DNA of 53,818 nt from Massilia sp. BJB1822 (GTDB lineage: Bacteria; Pseudomonadota; Gammaproteobacteria; Burkholderiales; Burkholderiaceae_D), in assembly GCF_013369485.1 (NCBI RefSeq), contig NZ_JABWEB010000028.1:1-53818 (forward strand), given 5' to 3'. The notes beneath the pieces are model-generated. The model worked only from the letters and a program-made list of their open reading frames with translations. It ran no database searches and was not told where the DNA came from. Position 1 is the first letter of the stretch. Each line of letters starts with the position of its first letter. Shown piece by piece: positions 43,000 to 53,033 of this stretch. The position numbers and the translations under genes were made by a program.

Positions 43000-45120
43000 A
43001 TGCCTACTCCGAATTTTGCTGTTTCCGTCCTCGCGCTGGCTGTGGCGCAGGCTTTTTCGTCTTCCGCTTTCGCGCAGTCGCCATCGGGCGACGCGAAAAT
43101 GACCGAGGTGGTGGTGAGCGCCAGCCGTGCCAGCGGCGAGCGCGCGACCGTCGCCGGCTTCTCCGATACGCCATTGATGCAAACGCCGGCATCCGTCAGC
43201 GTGCTGTCGCGCGAGCAGATGCAGGATCTGAATATCCGCTCGACCACCGACGCGGCCAAGTTCGATGCCAGCATCAGCGATTCGTACAATGCGGTCGGCT
43301 ACGCGGAGCAGTTCTCGATCCGCGGCTTCAAGCTGAATAACGCGAACAGCTACCGCAAGGATGGCATGGCGATTTCCGGCGACACGCAAATCCCGCTGGA
43401 GAACAAGGAACGCCTGGAAGTGCTCAAAGGCCTGGCTGGCCTGCAGGCCGGCGTGGCGGCGCCGGGCGGCATCGTCAACTATGTGACCAAGCGTCCGACC
43501 AATGCACCGCTGCGCTCCGTAACGCTGGAGGCGAGCGAGCGCGGTACGCTGTTCGGCTCCGTCGACCTGGGCGGACGTTTCGAGGACAAGCGCTTCGGCT
43601 ACCGCGTCAATGCGGCGGCCGAACGTCTGCGTTCGTACATCAAGGGCGCGGATGGCCATCGCAACTTCGTCTCCGGCGCCTTCGACTGGCAGATCACGCC
43701 GCAAGCGCTGCTGCAGATCGACGCCGACTACCAGAAAAAATCCCAGGTGACGGCGCCCGGCTTCCAGCTGATCAGCGGCACCACCCTGCCGAATGTCGCC
43801 GCCGACAATATGCTGAACAATCAGCCCTGGAGCAAGCCGGTGGAAACGGAGAGCAGCAATATCGGCCTGCGCTTCCAGTACGAATTCAATCAGGACTGGA
43901 GCGCCACGATCAGCGCCAACCACCACACGCTGAAGCGCGACGATTACACCGCCTTCCCGCTGGGCTGCTACCGCGAAGGTCTGGACGGCGGCTTCTGCGC
44001 CAATGGCGATTTCGATGTGTATGACTACGTCAGCCTGGGCGAGAAGAAAAAGCCGCAAACCGTGCAAGCCATGGTGCAGGGCAAATTCGCCACCGGCACG
44101 CTGCGCCACGAGCTGACCGCCGGCTATTCCTACTTCAAGAACAGCGAATACTGGGGCGACTATATCTATGAAGGCGTCGGCACCAGCAATATCTACCGTC
44201 CGGTGGTGCTGCAGGCGACGGGCCTGAGCAGCGGCCCGGTGTCCGAGCGCCGCAACGACCAGCAGCGCTCCTTCTTCGCCCAAGACGTCATCGCCCTGAA
44301 CGACACGTTGAAACTGCATGCCGGCGCGCGCCATGTGCAGGTGAAGCGCCATGAAGCCAAGGCGAAATACGATATCGACCAAGGCTTCTGGCTGCCGAAT
44401 GTGGCGCTGGTCTTCAGCCCGAACGCGGGCCTGGCCGTGTACGGCTCCTACGCCCAAGGCCTGGAACTGGGCAGCATCGCGCCCAAAGGCACGAGCAACG
44501 AGAAGCAAGCCCTCCCACCCGGCAAATCCAAACAGCTTGAAGCTGGCGTGAAAGCCGATGTCGGCGGCCTGAATCTGGCGGCCTCCGTCTTCCAGATCAC
44601 CAAAGGCCTGGAGTTCACCGACTACACGCTGGGCACTGGCGGCACCTTCGTGCGCAGCGGCGAAGCGCGCCATCGCGGCGTCGAATTCTCGGCCCAAGGC
44701 AAGCTGACGCCGGATCTGCTGCTGGGCGCATCGGCCACCGCGCTGAACACCCATCAGGAAGGCACGGGCCAGCCGGGCATGGACGGCAAGCGCGTACCGA
44801 ACGTCGCCAAGTTCAAATCCACCGTGTACGCCGAATACGCCGTGCCGCAAGTGGCGGGCCTGAAACTGAACGCCAACTGGCAATACTCCGGCAACAAGGC
44901 TTTTGACGACCAGAACAAGGTCATGGTCCCCGCCTACCATCTGCTGAACCTGGGCGCCGCCTGGGCCACCAGCATTGCCGGCAACAAGACCGTGCTGCGC
45001 GCCCAGATCAACAACGTCACCAACAAGTTCTACTGGCGCGACGTCACGCCGGAGCTGGGCGGCTATCTCTTCCCCGGCGCAGAGCGCACCTTCAAGCTGT
45101 CGGCCCAGATCGACTTCTAA
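43000..45120 (+). CDS. TonB-dependent outer membrane receptor, TPP-riboswitch controlled
   Basis: A 706-residue receptor. A signal peptide (about residues 1-25, ending AFA) is followed by a TonB-box-like TEVVVSAS, the plug domain (TPLMQTPASVSVLSREQMQDLNIRSTTDAAK... LEVLKGLAGLQAGVAAPGGIVNYVTKRPT) and a 22-strand barrel ending AERTFKLSAQIDF. It resembles siderophore receptors, but the TPP riboswitch in its leader argues that the cargo is thiamine or a precursor rather than an iron chelate. The ATG at 43000 follows the riboswitch and not an upstream Met of the open frame. It converges on a kinase-PnuC pair. Confidence 0.93.
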   Translation: MPTPNFAVSVLALAVAQAFSSSAFAQSPSGDAKMTEVVVSASRASGERATVAGFSDTPLMQTPASVSVLSREQMQDLNIRSTTDAAKFDASISDSYNAVGYAEQFSIRGFKLNNANSYRKDGMAISGDTQIPLENKERLEVLKGLAGLQAGVAAPGGIVNYVTKRPTNAPLRSVTLEASERGTLFGSVDLGGRFEDKRFGYRVNAAAERLRSYIKGADGHRNFVSGAFDWQITPQALLQIDADYQKKSQVTAPGFQLISGTTLPNVAADNMLNNQPWSKPVETESSNIGLRFQYEFNQDWSATISANHHTLKRDDYTAFPLGCYREGLDGGFCANGDFDVYDYVSLGEKKKPQTVQAMVQGKFATGTLRHELTAGYSYFKNSEYWGDYIYEGVGTSNIYRPVVLQATGLSSGPVSERRNDQQRSFFAQDVIALNDTLKLHAGARHVQVKRHEAKAKYDIDQGFWLPNVALVFSPNAGLAVYGSYAQGLELGSIAPKGTSNEKQALPPGKSKQLEAGVKADVGGLNLAASVFQITKGLEFTDYTLGTGGTFVRSGEARHRGVEFSAQGKLTPDLLLGASATALNTHQEGTGQPGMDGKRVPNVAKFKSTVYAEYAVPQVAGLKLNANWQYSGNKAFDDQNKVMVPAYHLLNLGAAWATSIAGNKTVLRAQINNVTNKFYWRDVTPELGGYLFPGAERTFKLSAQIDF

Positions 45121-45266
45121 GTTTGCGCAAAATCAAACAATGTCCAACCCTGGTGTCAGGCGGGGCCGCCGAGGCACCACGGTCGGACATTTGCTGATTT
45201 AGATCAAAGAATGTCCTACTCCAGTGCCTGACACCTGGGTTGGACATTTGTTGAGGAAGATCAAAC
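45121..45266. repeat. paired-hairpin repeat locus C, one unit with an inserted loop
   Basis: Two units, 45140-45190 and 45211-45247. The second is a normal 37-nt hairpin with a CCTGA loop. The first is 51 nt long: 14 extra bases (CGGGGCCGCCGAGG, 45161-45174) sit in the loop, while the stems still match. TTTGATC-type boxes lie outside: GTTTGCGCAAAATCAAAC on the left, TTAGATCAAAG between, GATCAAAC on the right. The right box provides the TGA stop (45263-45261) of the kinase gene. It fills the gap between convergent genes. Confidence 0.92.
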
Positions 45267-45779
45267 TTGGCCGAGCAGTTCGGCGACTTGAAGCAGGCGC
45301 TCGGCCAGGGGGCCGTGGATGCGGGTGTGGGGGATGGCGCGGCGCGCCAGTTCTTCGCTGAGGTAGCCGTTGATGATGCCGCTCAGGTCCTGGTTTTCGC
45401 GGTGCAGACCGTCGGGCATCCAGGGGATGTCGGGGGCGCAGACCAGCGTGACGTCGTAGCGGCGGGAGGCGGCCAGCGCTTCGAGTTCGGCGTCGATGCC
45501 GCGGAAGTAGTGGCGGCTGTAGACGGCTGTCATCACGGGCGTGGTGTCGCAGAAGAGGAAGCGGCCGCCTTGCGCGGCGGCGGCGTCTTCGCGCGCAACC
45601 TGGGTGCGGGCGATGTGGATCTGGTCGGCTTCGACCGGCACGCGCTGGCGTACATCGACGAATTCGCGCAGATATTCAGGCACCCAGAGCGCGCCGTATT
45701 TTTCGGCCAGGGCGGCGGCCAGCGTGGTCTTGCCGGACGAGGCGCTGCCCAGGATCGCCACTCTGAATGGCTGCTTCAT
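45261..45779 (-). CDS. NadR-like P-loop kinase
   Basis: A 172-residue P-loop protein of the NadR ribosylnicotinamide-kinase type. Walker A is GSASSGKTTL at residues 11-20, then VPEYLREFVD, and the segments FCDTTPVMTAVYSRHYF and VCAPDIPWMPDGLHRENQDL typical of that domain. No nicotinamide-mononucleotide adenylyltransferase domain or DNA-binding region is present. It follows the pnuC-type gene with an ATGA overlap, so it probably phosphorylates what that transporter imports: nicotinamide riboside is the usual substrate, thiamine is possible here. Its stop codon lies in the hairpin repeat. Confidence 0.88.
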   Translation of the reverse strand: MKQPFRVAILGSASSGKTTLAAALAEKYGALWVPEYLREFVDVRQRVPVEADQIHIARTQVAREDAAAAQGGRFLFCDTTPVMTAVYSRHYFRGIDAELEALAASRRYDVTLVCAPDIPWMPDGLHRENQDLSGIINGYLSEELARRAIPHTRIHGPLAERLLQVAELLGQV

Positions 45780-46411
45780 TTGAGCACCATCGCATCGCGG
45801 GCGTTGGCCATGGCGTCGCTGTCATCGGCCGCCGATTTCATCCAGGCGCGCAGGCCGATCGCGGCCATCACCACGAACATGCCGTACAGGACGGCCGTCA
45901 GCATCAGGCCTTTGTGCACGTACAGCGCGACGTACAAAATATCAACCACAATCCAGACCACCCAGTTTTCCAGTTTTTTGCGCGACAGCAGCACCTGCCC
46001 CACCAGGCTGCCGGCCGTGAGGAAGCCGTCGGAGTGCGGGACGTCGGTGTCGGTGTAGGTTTTAAGGAACCAGGCCAGTATGCCAAAGCCAATCAGCCAG
46101 CCCGCCGCCGCCAGCCAGCGCTGGCGCGTGTTCAGTGCCGTCACCGGCAGTTGTGCGTGCGTGGCGTCGCCATGCAGCCATTGATACCAGCCCCAGACCG
46201 AAACGCTGATGAAAACCAGCTGCAGGCCCATATCGCCATACAGGCGCGAATTGAAGAACACCACGCCATAAGTGGCGGATGAAATGATGGCGAACAGCCA
46301 GGCCCAGTGCTTCTGGCGGATATTCAGCCAGACCGTGGCGACCGACAGCACAAAGGAAATCAGCTCGAGCGGGGTGGTGGCAAAGCCAAACAGGGACAGG
46401 GTTTCGTTCAT
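45776..46411 (-). CDS. pnuC: PnuC/PnuT-type vitamin transporter
   Basis: A 211-residue membrane protein with about seven helices. The PnuC signature is clear: HWAWLFAIISSATYGVVFFNSRLYGDMGLQLVFISVSVWGWYQW and ENWVVWIVVDILYVALYVHKGLMLTAVLYGMF. PnuC family members bring nicotinamide riboside (PnuC), riboflavin (PnuX) or thiamine (PnuT) into the cell by facilitated diffusion, trapped by a kinase. The kinase downstream fits. The nearby TPP-riboswitch receptor makes thiamine (PnuT) a real alternative, which the sequence cannot decide. There is no TPP box in its own leader; a TATAAT -10 is at 46441-46436. Confidence 0.88.
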   Translation of the reverse strand: MNETLSLFGFATTPLELISFVLSVATVWLNIRQKHWAWLFAIISSATYGVVFFNSRLYGDMGLQLVFISVSVWGWYQWLHGDATHAQLPVTALNTRQRWLAAAGWLIGFGILAWFLKTYTDTDVPHSDGFLTAGSLVGQVLLSRKKLENWVVWIVVDILYVALYVHKGLMLTAVLYGMFVVMAAIGLRAWMKSAADDSDAMANARDAMVLK

Positions 46412-46435
46412 GACAGAGACTTGGCAGGACCGGGG

Positions 46436-46441
46436 ATTATA
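46436..46441 (-). promoter_or_regulatory. candidate -10 box for the pnuC-kinase operon
   Basis: TATAAT read on the minus strand, 24 nt before the ATG at 46411. The -35 region is GC-rich and unclear. Confidence 0.5.
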
Positions 46442-46475
46442 GCGCAGCCTGCCCTCCCCGTCCGCGCTGGGGCCG

Positions 46476-46507
46476 AAAAAACAAAACGGGGCGCGCGGCC
46501 CCGTTTT
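46476..46507 (-). terminator. intrinsic terminator after the S46 peptidase gene
   Basis: Read on the minus strand: AAAACGGGGC (46507-46498), a five-nt loop, GCCCCGTTTT (46492-46483), then GTTTTTT. It lies 21 nt after the stop of the S46 peptidase gene. Confidence 0.93.
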
Positions 46508-46527
46508 GCAATGCGGATCAAGTCAGA

Positions 46528-48663
<2,136 letters not shown>

Positions 48664-48737
48664 GATTTACCCCTGTGTGTGGATGCGGGGGCAGTATATG
48701 CCTTACTCATCCAGGTGAAAATGCTTTTTTGACAGCT

Positions 48738-50330
48738 TCAGGCGCGCGCCGGCAGCGCCAGGCGCACGCTCAGGCAGCAGCCGTCGCGCGGCGCGGAAAC
48801 GATGCTCAGCGCCCCGCCCATGGCTTCCACCCGTTCGGCAATGCCCAGCAGGCCGAAGGCGCCGGGCTTGTCGCGCTGGCTGGCATCCATGCCGGCGCCA
48901 TTGTCTTCGACCAGCAGCAGCACCGTATCGCCCTCTTCCGCCAGTTCCACCCGCACATGGCTGGCGGCGGCATGGCGCAGCACATTGCTCAGCGATTCCT
49001 GCACGATGCGGAACAGCACCACCCCGCTTTCGGCGTCGATGCGCTCAAGCAGGGCGTCGCCAGCAACCTGCAGGCGGCAATCGAACTGGCCGCGCACGGC
49101 GAAATCGCGCACCAGCCATTCCAGCGCCGCGTGCAGTCCCAGGTCCAACACCGCCGGACGCAGCTCATTGATGATATTGCGCACGCTGCGGATGGTGGCA
49201 TCCACATTCTCCAGCGCCAGGCTGGCGCGCTGCTGCAGACGCGGATGGCGGGCGCCGGCGCGCGCCTGCAGCATGGAGATGTCGATGCGCAGCGCCAGCA
49301 GGTTCTGCCCCAGCTCATCGTGGATTTCGCGCGCGATGCGCTTGCGTTCGGCCTCTTTGACCTCTGCCAGGTGGGCGCTGAGCTGGCGCAGATGGGCGTT
49401 GGCCTGGGCCAGCTCGCTGGTGCGCAGCCGCACCCGCGCATCGAGTTCGCGGTGCAGCTCGCGCAGCGCCATCTCGGCACGCTTGCGCTGGGTGATGTCG
49501 GAAAATACGGCCAGCAGATTGGCTGGCCGGCCATCGGGATCGCGCATGACCTTGAGCGACAGCGCCGCCAGGAACTCGCCGCCGTCGGCGCGCTGGCCCC
49601 AGGCCTCGCCCTGCCAGCTGCCGCGGCATAAGAGGCTGCGCCAGATGTCCGCGTAAAAGGCGGCGCCGGGTTCGCGGTGGCGCAGGAAGCGCAGCGAGCG
49701 CCCCAGCGCGGTCGCGGGCGGATAGGCGGTCAGCTGGCTGAAGGCGGGATTGACGCTGACAATGCGTCCGCTGGCATTGGTCAGCGCCATGCCCTCATCC
49801 AGGCTATCCAGCATGGCAAAGGCGCGCTGCAGGGCCATTTCGCGCGCATGCCAGTCGCTGATGTCGCTGAGGATGATGCGGCAGCCGCCGCTCCTGGCGT
49901 TGTAATTGGCCTCCAGCCTGACCCGGTGCGCGCCGCCCAGCTCTTCCTGCAGCTGGACTTCCACCGCCGAGGGCTGGCCCTGGCGGTCCAGGCGGGCCAG
50001 CAGGCCGCGCCAGTCGGGCTGGGAGCTGGGCGCGATGAACTGCTCGAACGGCATGCCGATCAGCTCTGCCCTGGCGTGGCGCAGCAAGGAGGCGGCAGCG
50101 CGGTTGGCGCCATCGATGCGGCCGGAACGGCTGAGCGAGAGATAGCAGGCGGGCGCCTGCTCATACAGCCCGGTGTAGCGGCTCAGATCCTCTTCAACTT
50201 CTTCTTTTTGCAGGCGCATCTCGGCCAGGGCGGCCGCCTGCAATTCCAGCTCGATACGATTGACCTGCGCCTCATGCCATGCTTTCAGCATGTCGCTCCG
50301 AATCCGGGCGGGAGGCGCAGGCCGGGCCAT
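48738..50330 (-). CDS. PAS-domain sensor histidine kinase, NarX/HisKA_3 type
   Basis: A 530-residue cytoplasmic kinase. After an N-terminal coiled coil come two PAS domains (about residues 50-160 and 170-290, the second ending LLAVFSDITQRKRAEMAL), a coiled coil, a HisKA_3 domain with RIAREIHDELGQNLLALRIDISML, and a HATPase with NVLRHAAASHVRVEL and FGLLGIAERVEAMGG. The phospho-His is in the REIHDELGQ motif. No partner regulator is adjacent in the window. Its ATG overlaps the stop of the CheB-CheR gene (TAATG), so the two proteins are made together. The signal sensed by PAS is unknown. Confidence 0.9.
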   Translation of the reverse strand: MARPAPPARIRSDMLKAWHEAQVNRIELELQAAALAEMRLQKEEVEEDLSRYTGLYEQAPACYLSLSRSGRIDGANRAAASLLRHARAELIGMPFEQFIAPSSQPDWRGLLARLDRQGQPSAVEVQLQEELGGAHRVRLEANYNARSGGCRIILSDISDWHAREMALQRAFAMLDSLDEGMALTNASGRIVSVNPAFSQLTAYPPATALGRSLRFLRHREPGAAFYADIWRSLLCRGSWQGEAWGQRADGGEFLAALSLKVMRDPDGRPANLLAVFSDITQRKRAEMALRELHRELDARVRLRTSELAQANAHLRQLSAHLAEVKEAERKRIAREIHDELGQNLLALRIDISMLQARAGARHPRLQQRASLALENVDATIRSVRNIINELRPAVLDLGLHAALEWLVRDFAVRGQFDCRLQVAGDALLERIDAESGVVLFRIVQESLSNVLRHAAASHVRVELAEEGDTVLLLVEDNGAGMDASQRDKPGAFGLLGIAERVEAMGGALSIVSAPRDGCCLSVRLALPARA

Positions 50331-52918
50331 TACTGCGTCTCCCCGTTATTGCCGCCTGGTCCCTCCAGCCTTGCCTCCAGCGACTTCAGCTCGGTGATAT
50401 TGACGAAGGTGGCGACCAGGCCGTCTATCACATTGGCCAAGGTGCGGTAAGGCCGCACCCGCACCATGAACCAGCGTCCATCCTTGGTGGCGATCTGCTT
50501 CTCGCAGAAAGCCAGGGTGCGCAGCACTTCGCGCGCATCGTCTTCCAGTTCCGGATAAATCAGGTCGGTCACGATATCGCCCAGCGGCCGGTTCACGTCG
50601 CCCGGAATCAGCTTGTAGATCTGCGTGGCCTGGGTGGTGAAGCGGCGGATGTGCAGGGAATTGTCGAGATAGATGACGGCGATATCGGTGCTGTTCAGCA
50701 GATTCTTCATATCGCTGTTGGCCATCGACAGGTCGTCCACCTTGGACTGCAATTCCGCGTTGACGGTGTACAGCTCCTCGTTCAGGGACTGCATCTCCTC
50801 CTTGGAGGTGGTCAGTTCCTCATTGGTCGATTGCAGCTCCTCGTTGGTCGACTGCAGCTCTTCGTTGGCCGATTTCAGTTCCTCGCGCGAAGTCTGCATT
50901 TCGTCGCGCACCGAGTGGATTTCCATGCGCGCCTGGGCCAGTTGCTGCTCCAGTTCCACCTGGTGCGGATTGGGCGAACCGCCGCGGCGGCGCTTGCCGC
51001 TCGGCGCGGGCATCGACTGGAAGGTCAGCAGCACCGTGCCTTCGGCCGCATCGCTGTCGGCCAGCTTCTCGGCCGTGATATCGACCAGCAGCGCGCGGTT
51101 CTCGCTATCCTTGAGCATCAGGCCGCGCAGCGCTTCCTGTTTGCCGGTGAGCACGGACTGCTCCAGCAATTCGGCCAGATGGTAGCGCAGGCCGTCGCGC
51201 GCCATGGCGTGGATATTCCAGTTGGCCTTGCCCGCCGCCGGCTCCAGGAAGGTGCCGGTGCGGCCGTGAATATACAGGATATCGCCCTCTTTGCTCAGCA
51301 GGACAGCGGCGGGAGAGTGCTTTTTGAGTAGCATATGCTCGACTTGGGACTGAAGATTGCCCGTCATGGATACTGTCCTTGCTTCGTTTGACAATGGAAC
51401 ATTGGCCGATACTACCTTGGTCGGAAAATAATGGCTGACCCGATGCACCGCCGCGTCCAGCCGCTGATAGACACGCCCCGAACCGGGCACGGACACAAAC
51501 AGCTCCGTGAAATTGCCCGGCGTGTCGGCGCTGCCTAGCAGAAGAAAACCATCGCGCTTGAGGGCGTAATGGAACAGCGGAATCAGATGCTCTTGCAGCT
51601 TGTGGTTGAAATATATCAGCAGATTACGGCAGCTGAGAATATCCAATTTGGTGAATGGCGGGTCGGAAATCACATTCTGCTGCGCGAAAATGATGGAATT
51701 GCGCAGATCCTTGCGGATACGGAAACCCACGCCATCGTCGACAAAGTAATGGCATAGGCGGTCGGCCGAAACGCTTTCCTCGATATTGCGGCTGAAAACA
51801 CCCTGGCGCGCGCGGTCGATCGCGTCCGGATCCAGGTCGGTGGCAAAGATCTGCAGCGAGTACTTGCCGCGCGGGTTGATCGATTCCAGCACTTCGTCGA
51901 ACACGATGGCCAGGGAATACGCCTCCTCGCCGGTGGAGCAGGCAGGCACCCAGGCCTTGAAGGCGCAGCCTTCCGGATTGGCCGCGATCATGGCCGGCAG
52001 CGTGACGCTCTTCAGATGCTCCCACATCTTGGGGTCGCGGAAGAAGCTGGTCACGCCGATCAGCAGCTCCTTGAACAGCAGGTCGACCTCGGCCGGGTTC
52101 TCGCGCAGGAAGGCTACATACTGCTCCATCGACGAGTTTTGCTGCAGCTTCATGCGGCGGTCGATGCGGCGCATGACGGTATTCATCTTGTAGTCGCTGA
52201 AGTTATTGCCGGTATGCGTTTGCAGCAGCTCCAGCAGCTCTTGCAGGGCGTGCGGCCGGCCGCGCACGCGCGCCTGCTGCACATAAGGCGACACCGACCA
52301 GACATTGCCCAGGCGTTCCGGCATCTCGCCCGGCAAGGCGGTGATATCGACCACTCCCGCGTCGATGGCGCTGCGCGGCATGGGGTCGAACTTGGCCGAT
52401 TCCGGCGGCTGGGCCAGCGTGACGCCGCCCGCCTCGCGGATGGCGCGCAGGCCAGCCGTGCCATCACTGCCCATGCCGGAGAAGACGATGCCGGCCGCCA
52501 GCTGGCGGCGCTCCGTCGCCAGCGCGCGGAAGAAGGCGTCGATCGGATAGCGCGGCCCGCGCAGGCTGGACAGCGGTCCCAGGGTCAACAAGCCGTTGCT
52601 AAAGGCCAGGCTCATATTCGGCGGAATCACGTACACGCAATCCGGCTCGACCGCCATATTGTCGCTGATCTGTTCCACGCGCATGGCGGTGGCGCGCTGC
52701 AGCAGTTCCGGCAGCACGCATTTGCGCTGCGGATCGAGATGCTGGATCACGACGAAGGCCATGCCGCTGCTCTGCGGTACCGCCGTCAGAAATTCAATGA
52801 TCGAATCGAGTCCACCAGCGGAGGCGCCTATGGCAACAATGGGGACCGTTCCCCCGGCACTCCAAATACTGCTGGGCCGCGCACCCGCGCTGGCATCGAC
52901 TGCTTGATTCTTGGTCAT
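50330..52918 (-). CDS. CheB-CheR-PAS fusion protein
   Basis: An 862-residue protein. The CheB methylesterase domain is at about 25-220: VAIGASAGGLDSIIEFL (Ser), IQHLDPQRKC (His) and FSGMGSDGTAGLRAIREAGG (Asp). The CheR methyltransferase domain follows (LLIGVTSFFRDPKMW; VPACSTGEEAYSLAIVFDE; ATDLDPDAIDRARQGVF; LSCRNLLIYF). Then comes a coiled coil of heptads with repeated EELQSTNEELQSTNEEL, and a C-terminal PAS domain (about 735-850). No receiver domain precedes CheB. The start 52918 is chosen where homology begins. Family members act in signalling chains rather than in classical chemotaxis, here with the downstream kinase. Confidence 0.92.
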   Translation of the reverse strand: MTKNQAVDASAGARPSSIWSAGGTVPIVAIGASAGGLDSIIEFLTAVPQSSGMAFVVIQHLDPQRKCVLPELLQRATAMRVEQISDNMAVEPDCVYVIPPNMSLAFSNGLLTLGPLSSLRGPRYPIDAFFRALATERRQLAAGIVFSGMGSDGTAGLRAIREAGGVTLAQPPESAKFDPMPRSAIDAGVVDITALPGEMPERLGNVWSVSPYVQQARVRGRPHALQELLELLQTHTGNNFSDYKMNTVMRRIDRRMKLQQNSSMEQYVAFLRENPAEVDLLFKELLIGVTSFFRDPKMWEHLKSVTLPAMIAANPEGCAFKAWVPACSTGEEAYSLAIVFDEVLESINPRGKYSLQIFATDLDPDAIDRARQGVFSRNIEESVSADRLCHYFVDDGVGFRIRKDLRNSIIFAQQNVISDPPFTKLDILSCRNLLIYFNHKLQEHLIPLFHYALKRDGFLLLGSADTPGNFTELFVSVPGSGRVYQRLDAAVHRVSHYFPTKVVSANVPLSNEARTVSMTGNLQSQVEHMLLKKHSPAAVLLSKEGDILYIHGRTGTFLEPAAGKANWNIHAMARDGLRYHLAELLEQSVLTGKQEALRGLMLKDSENRALLVDITAEKLADSDAAEGTVLLTFQSMPAPSGKRRRGGSPNPHQVELEQQLAQARMEIHSVRDEMQTSREELKSANEELQSTNEELQSTNEELTTSKEEMQSLNEELYTVNAELQSKVDDLSMANSDMKNLLNSTDIAVIYLDNSLHIRRFTTQATQIYKLIPGDVNRPLGDIVTDLIYPELEDDAREVLRTLAFCEKQIATKDGRWFMVRVRPYRTLANVIDGLVATFVNITELKSLEARLEGPGGNNGETQ

Positions 52919-53033
52919 TGTGATCCGGTTTATAGAAAGACCCTGCCATGGGGATTTTTTCCGTCCACAGCGCCGGTGCGCGCAGAGCATGGAAGCCCAG
53001 ATTATACAAGAGCGACCCCACGGCGCGCAGCCT

